Below are positions 5,855-6,330 of a stretch of DNA of 6,330 nt, piece by piece. Under the pieces are notes generated by a model. That model was not told the DNA's origin, ran no database searches, and saw nothing but the letters and a program-made list of their open reading frames with translations. Position numbers and translations under genes: made by a program. Location: assembly GCA_009920815.1 (NCBI GenBank), contig RFZH01000137.1:1-6330 (forward strand), read 5' to 3'. The DNA comes from Paracoccaceae bacterium (GTDB taxonomy: Bacteria; Pseudomonadota; Alphaproteobacteria; Rhodobacterales; Rhodobacteraceae). Positions within the stretch are counted from its first letter, which is position 1, and each line of letters begins with the position of its first letter.

Positions 5855-6330
5855 TACCGTTAATCCTGTTGCCGGGAATGATGTGCGACGCACGGCTTTT
5901 TGGGCCGCAGTTAGATGTGCTTTCGGCAACGCGTGCGGTTCACGTTTTGCCAATCACCCAACATGACAGTGTCGAGGCATTGGCATCACAGGTTTTGGCG
6001 GCTGCACCTGAAAGGTTTGCGCTGGGCGGATTGTCCATGGGCGGTATCGTCGCGATGGAGGTCGTGCGTCAAGCGCCCGATCGGGTTGCAGGACTTGCTT
6101 TGATGGACACCAACCCATTGGCCGAGGCGCAGGCCGTCAAAGACATGCGCGGTCCCCAGATCCAAGCGGTGCAAAACGGCAAGTTGCAACGGGTGATGCA
6201 AGACGACTTGAAGCCGAATTACACCAACGATGGTCCAAATCGTCGTGCCATCTTGGATCTATGTTTGGACATGGCTATGGATCTGGGCGCCGACGTGTTT
6301 GTTAGACAATCCCATGCCTTGATGACGCGG
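5851..6330 (+). CDS. Alpha/beta-fold hydrolase, 3' end beyond the window
   Basis: The first 160 codons are present, starting at ATG 5851 within the overlap ATGA with the MetE-like stop. The N-terminus IPLILLPGMMCDARLF is the first strand and oxyanion loop (LPGM, residues 7-10) of alpha/beta hydrolases, with no signal peptide. The nucleophile elbow is GGLSMGG (59-65) with Ser62 as catalytic nucleophile, followed by the helix IVAMEVVRQAPDRVAGLALMDTNP. Family members are about 230-270 residues; the catalytic Asp and His are expected past the edge. The missing part is the window end, not a mutation. It probably hydrolyses an ester, lactone or thioester in the cytosol; substrate unknown. Only a weak GAGGG-type ribosome binding site precedes the start, so translation is probably coupled to the upstream gene. 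Confidence 0.9.
   Translation, partial: MIPLILLPGMMCDARLFGPQLDVLSATRAVHVLPITQHDSVEALASQVLAAAPERFALGGLSMGGIVAMEVVRQAPDRVAGLALMDTNPLAEAQAVKDMRGPQIQAVQNGKLQRVMQDDLKPNYTNDGPNRRAILDLCLDMAMDLGADVFVRQSHALMTR

Noticed and set aside
1..6330. tRNA or rRNA genes, CRISPR arrays, insertion sequences, attachment sites
   Set aside because: No cloverleaf, spaced direct repeats, transposase frames or terminal inverted repeats were seen on either strand.

Overview
The window joins two unrelated pieces of bacterial DNA at about position 330. The left piece (1-331) holds the last 39 codons of a membrane protein on the + strand, a strong hairpin terminator, and the last ~50 codons of a thiolase on the - strand. 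The right piece (331-6330) holds seven tightly packed + strand genes. Both genes that touch the junction have lost their 5' parts exactly there. This fits a chimeric metagenome contig or a real rearrangement; the sequence alone cannot decide between them.

The right piece is moderate in GC, uses TTG heavily for leucine, and carries a dense catabolic cluster. This suggests an alphaproteobacterium, possibly a marine Rhodobacterales (roseobacter-type) organism. The thiolase tail uses CTG/CTC/CTT and no TTG for its leucines, and its ending resembles gammaproteobacterial acetyl-CoA acetyltransferases. Both taxonomic readings are inferences from gene style, not from a search.

Order on the right: a 5'-truncated NTF2/SnoaL-like protein (331-924), a classical SDR oxidoreductase (924-1688), a LacI-family regulator (1688-2698), a full-length two-domain NTF2/SnoaL-like protein (2703-3692), a bicupin (3689-4654), a short MetE-like zinc methyltransferase (4730-5854) and the start of an alpha/beta hydrolase (5851 to the window end). 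Neighbouring genes overlap by 1-4 nt or are 4 nt apart, except for one 75-nt gap before the MetE-like gene. They are therefore probably one transcript with coupled translation. Its promoter must lie in the sequence lost at the junction or, for the last two genes, possibly in the 75-nt gap.

The set (two paralogous SnoaL-like proteins, dehydrogenase, bicupin, methyltransferase-like enzyme, hydrolase, and a ligand-responsive repressor inside the operon) looks like an inducible pathway for breaking down a small organic compound, perhaps a methylated or ester/lactone-containing one. The substrate cannot be named from the sequence, and I do not recognise the cluster as a described pathway.
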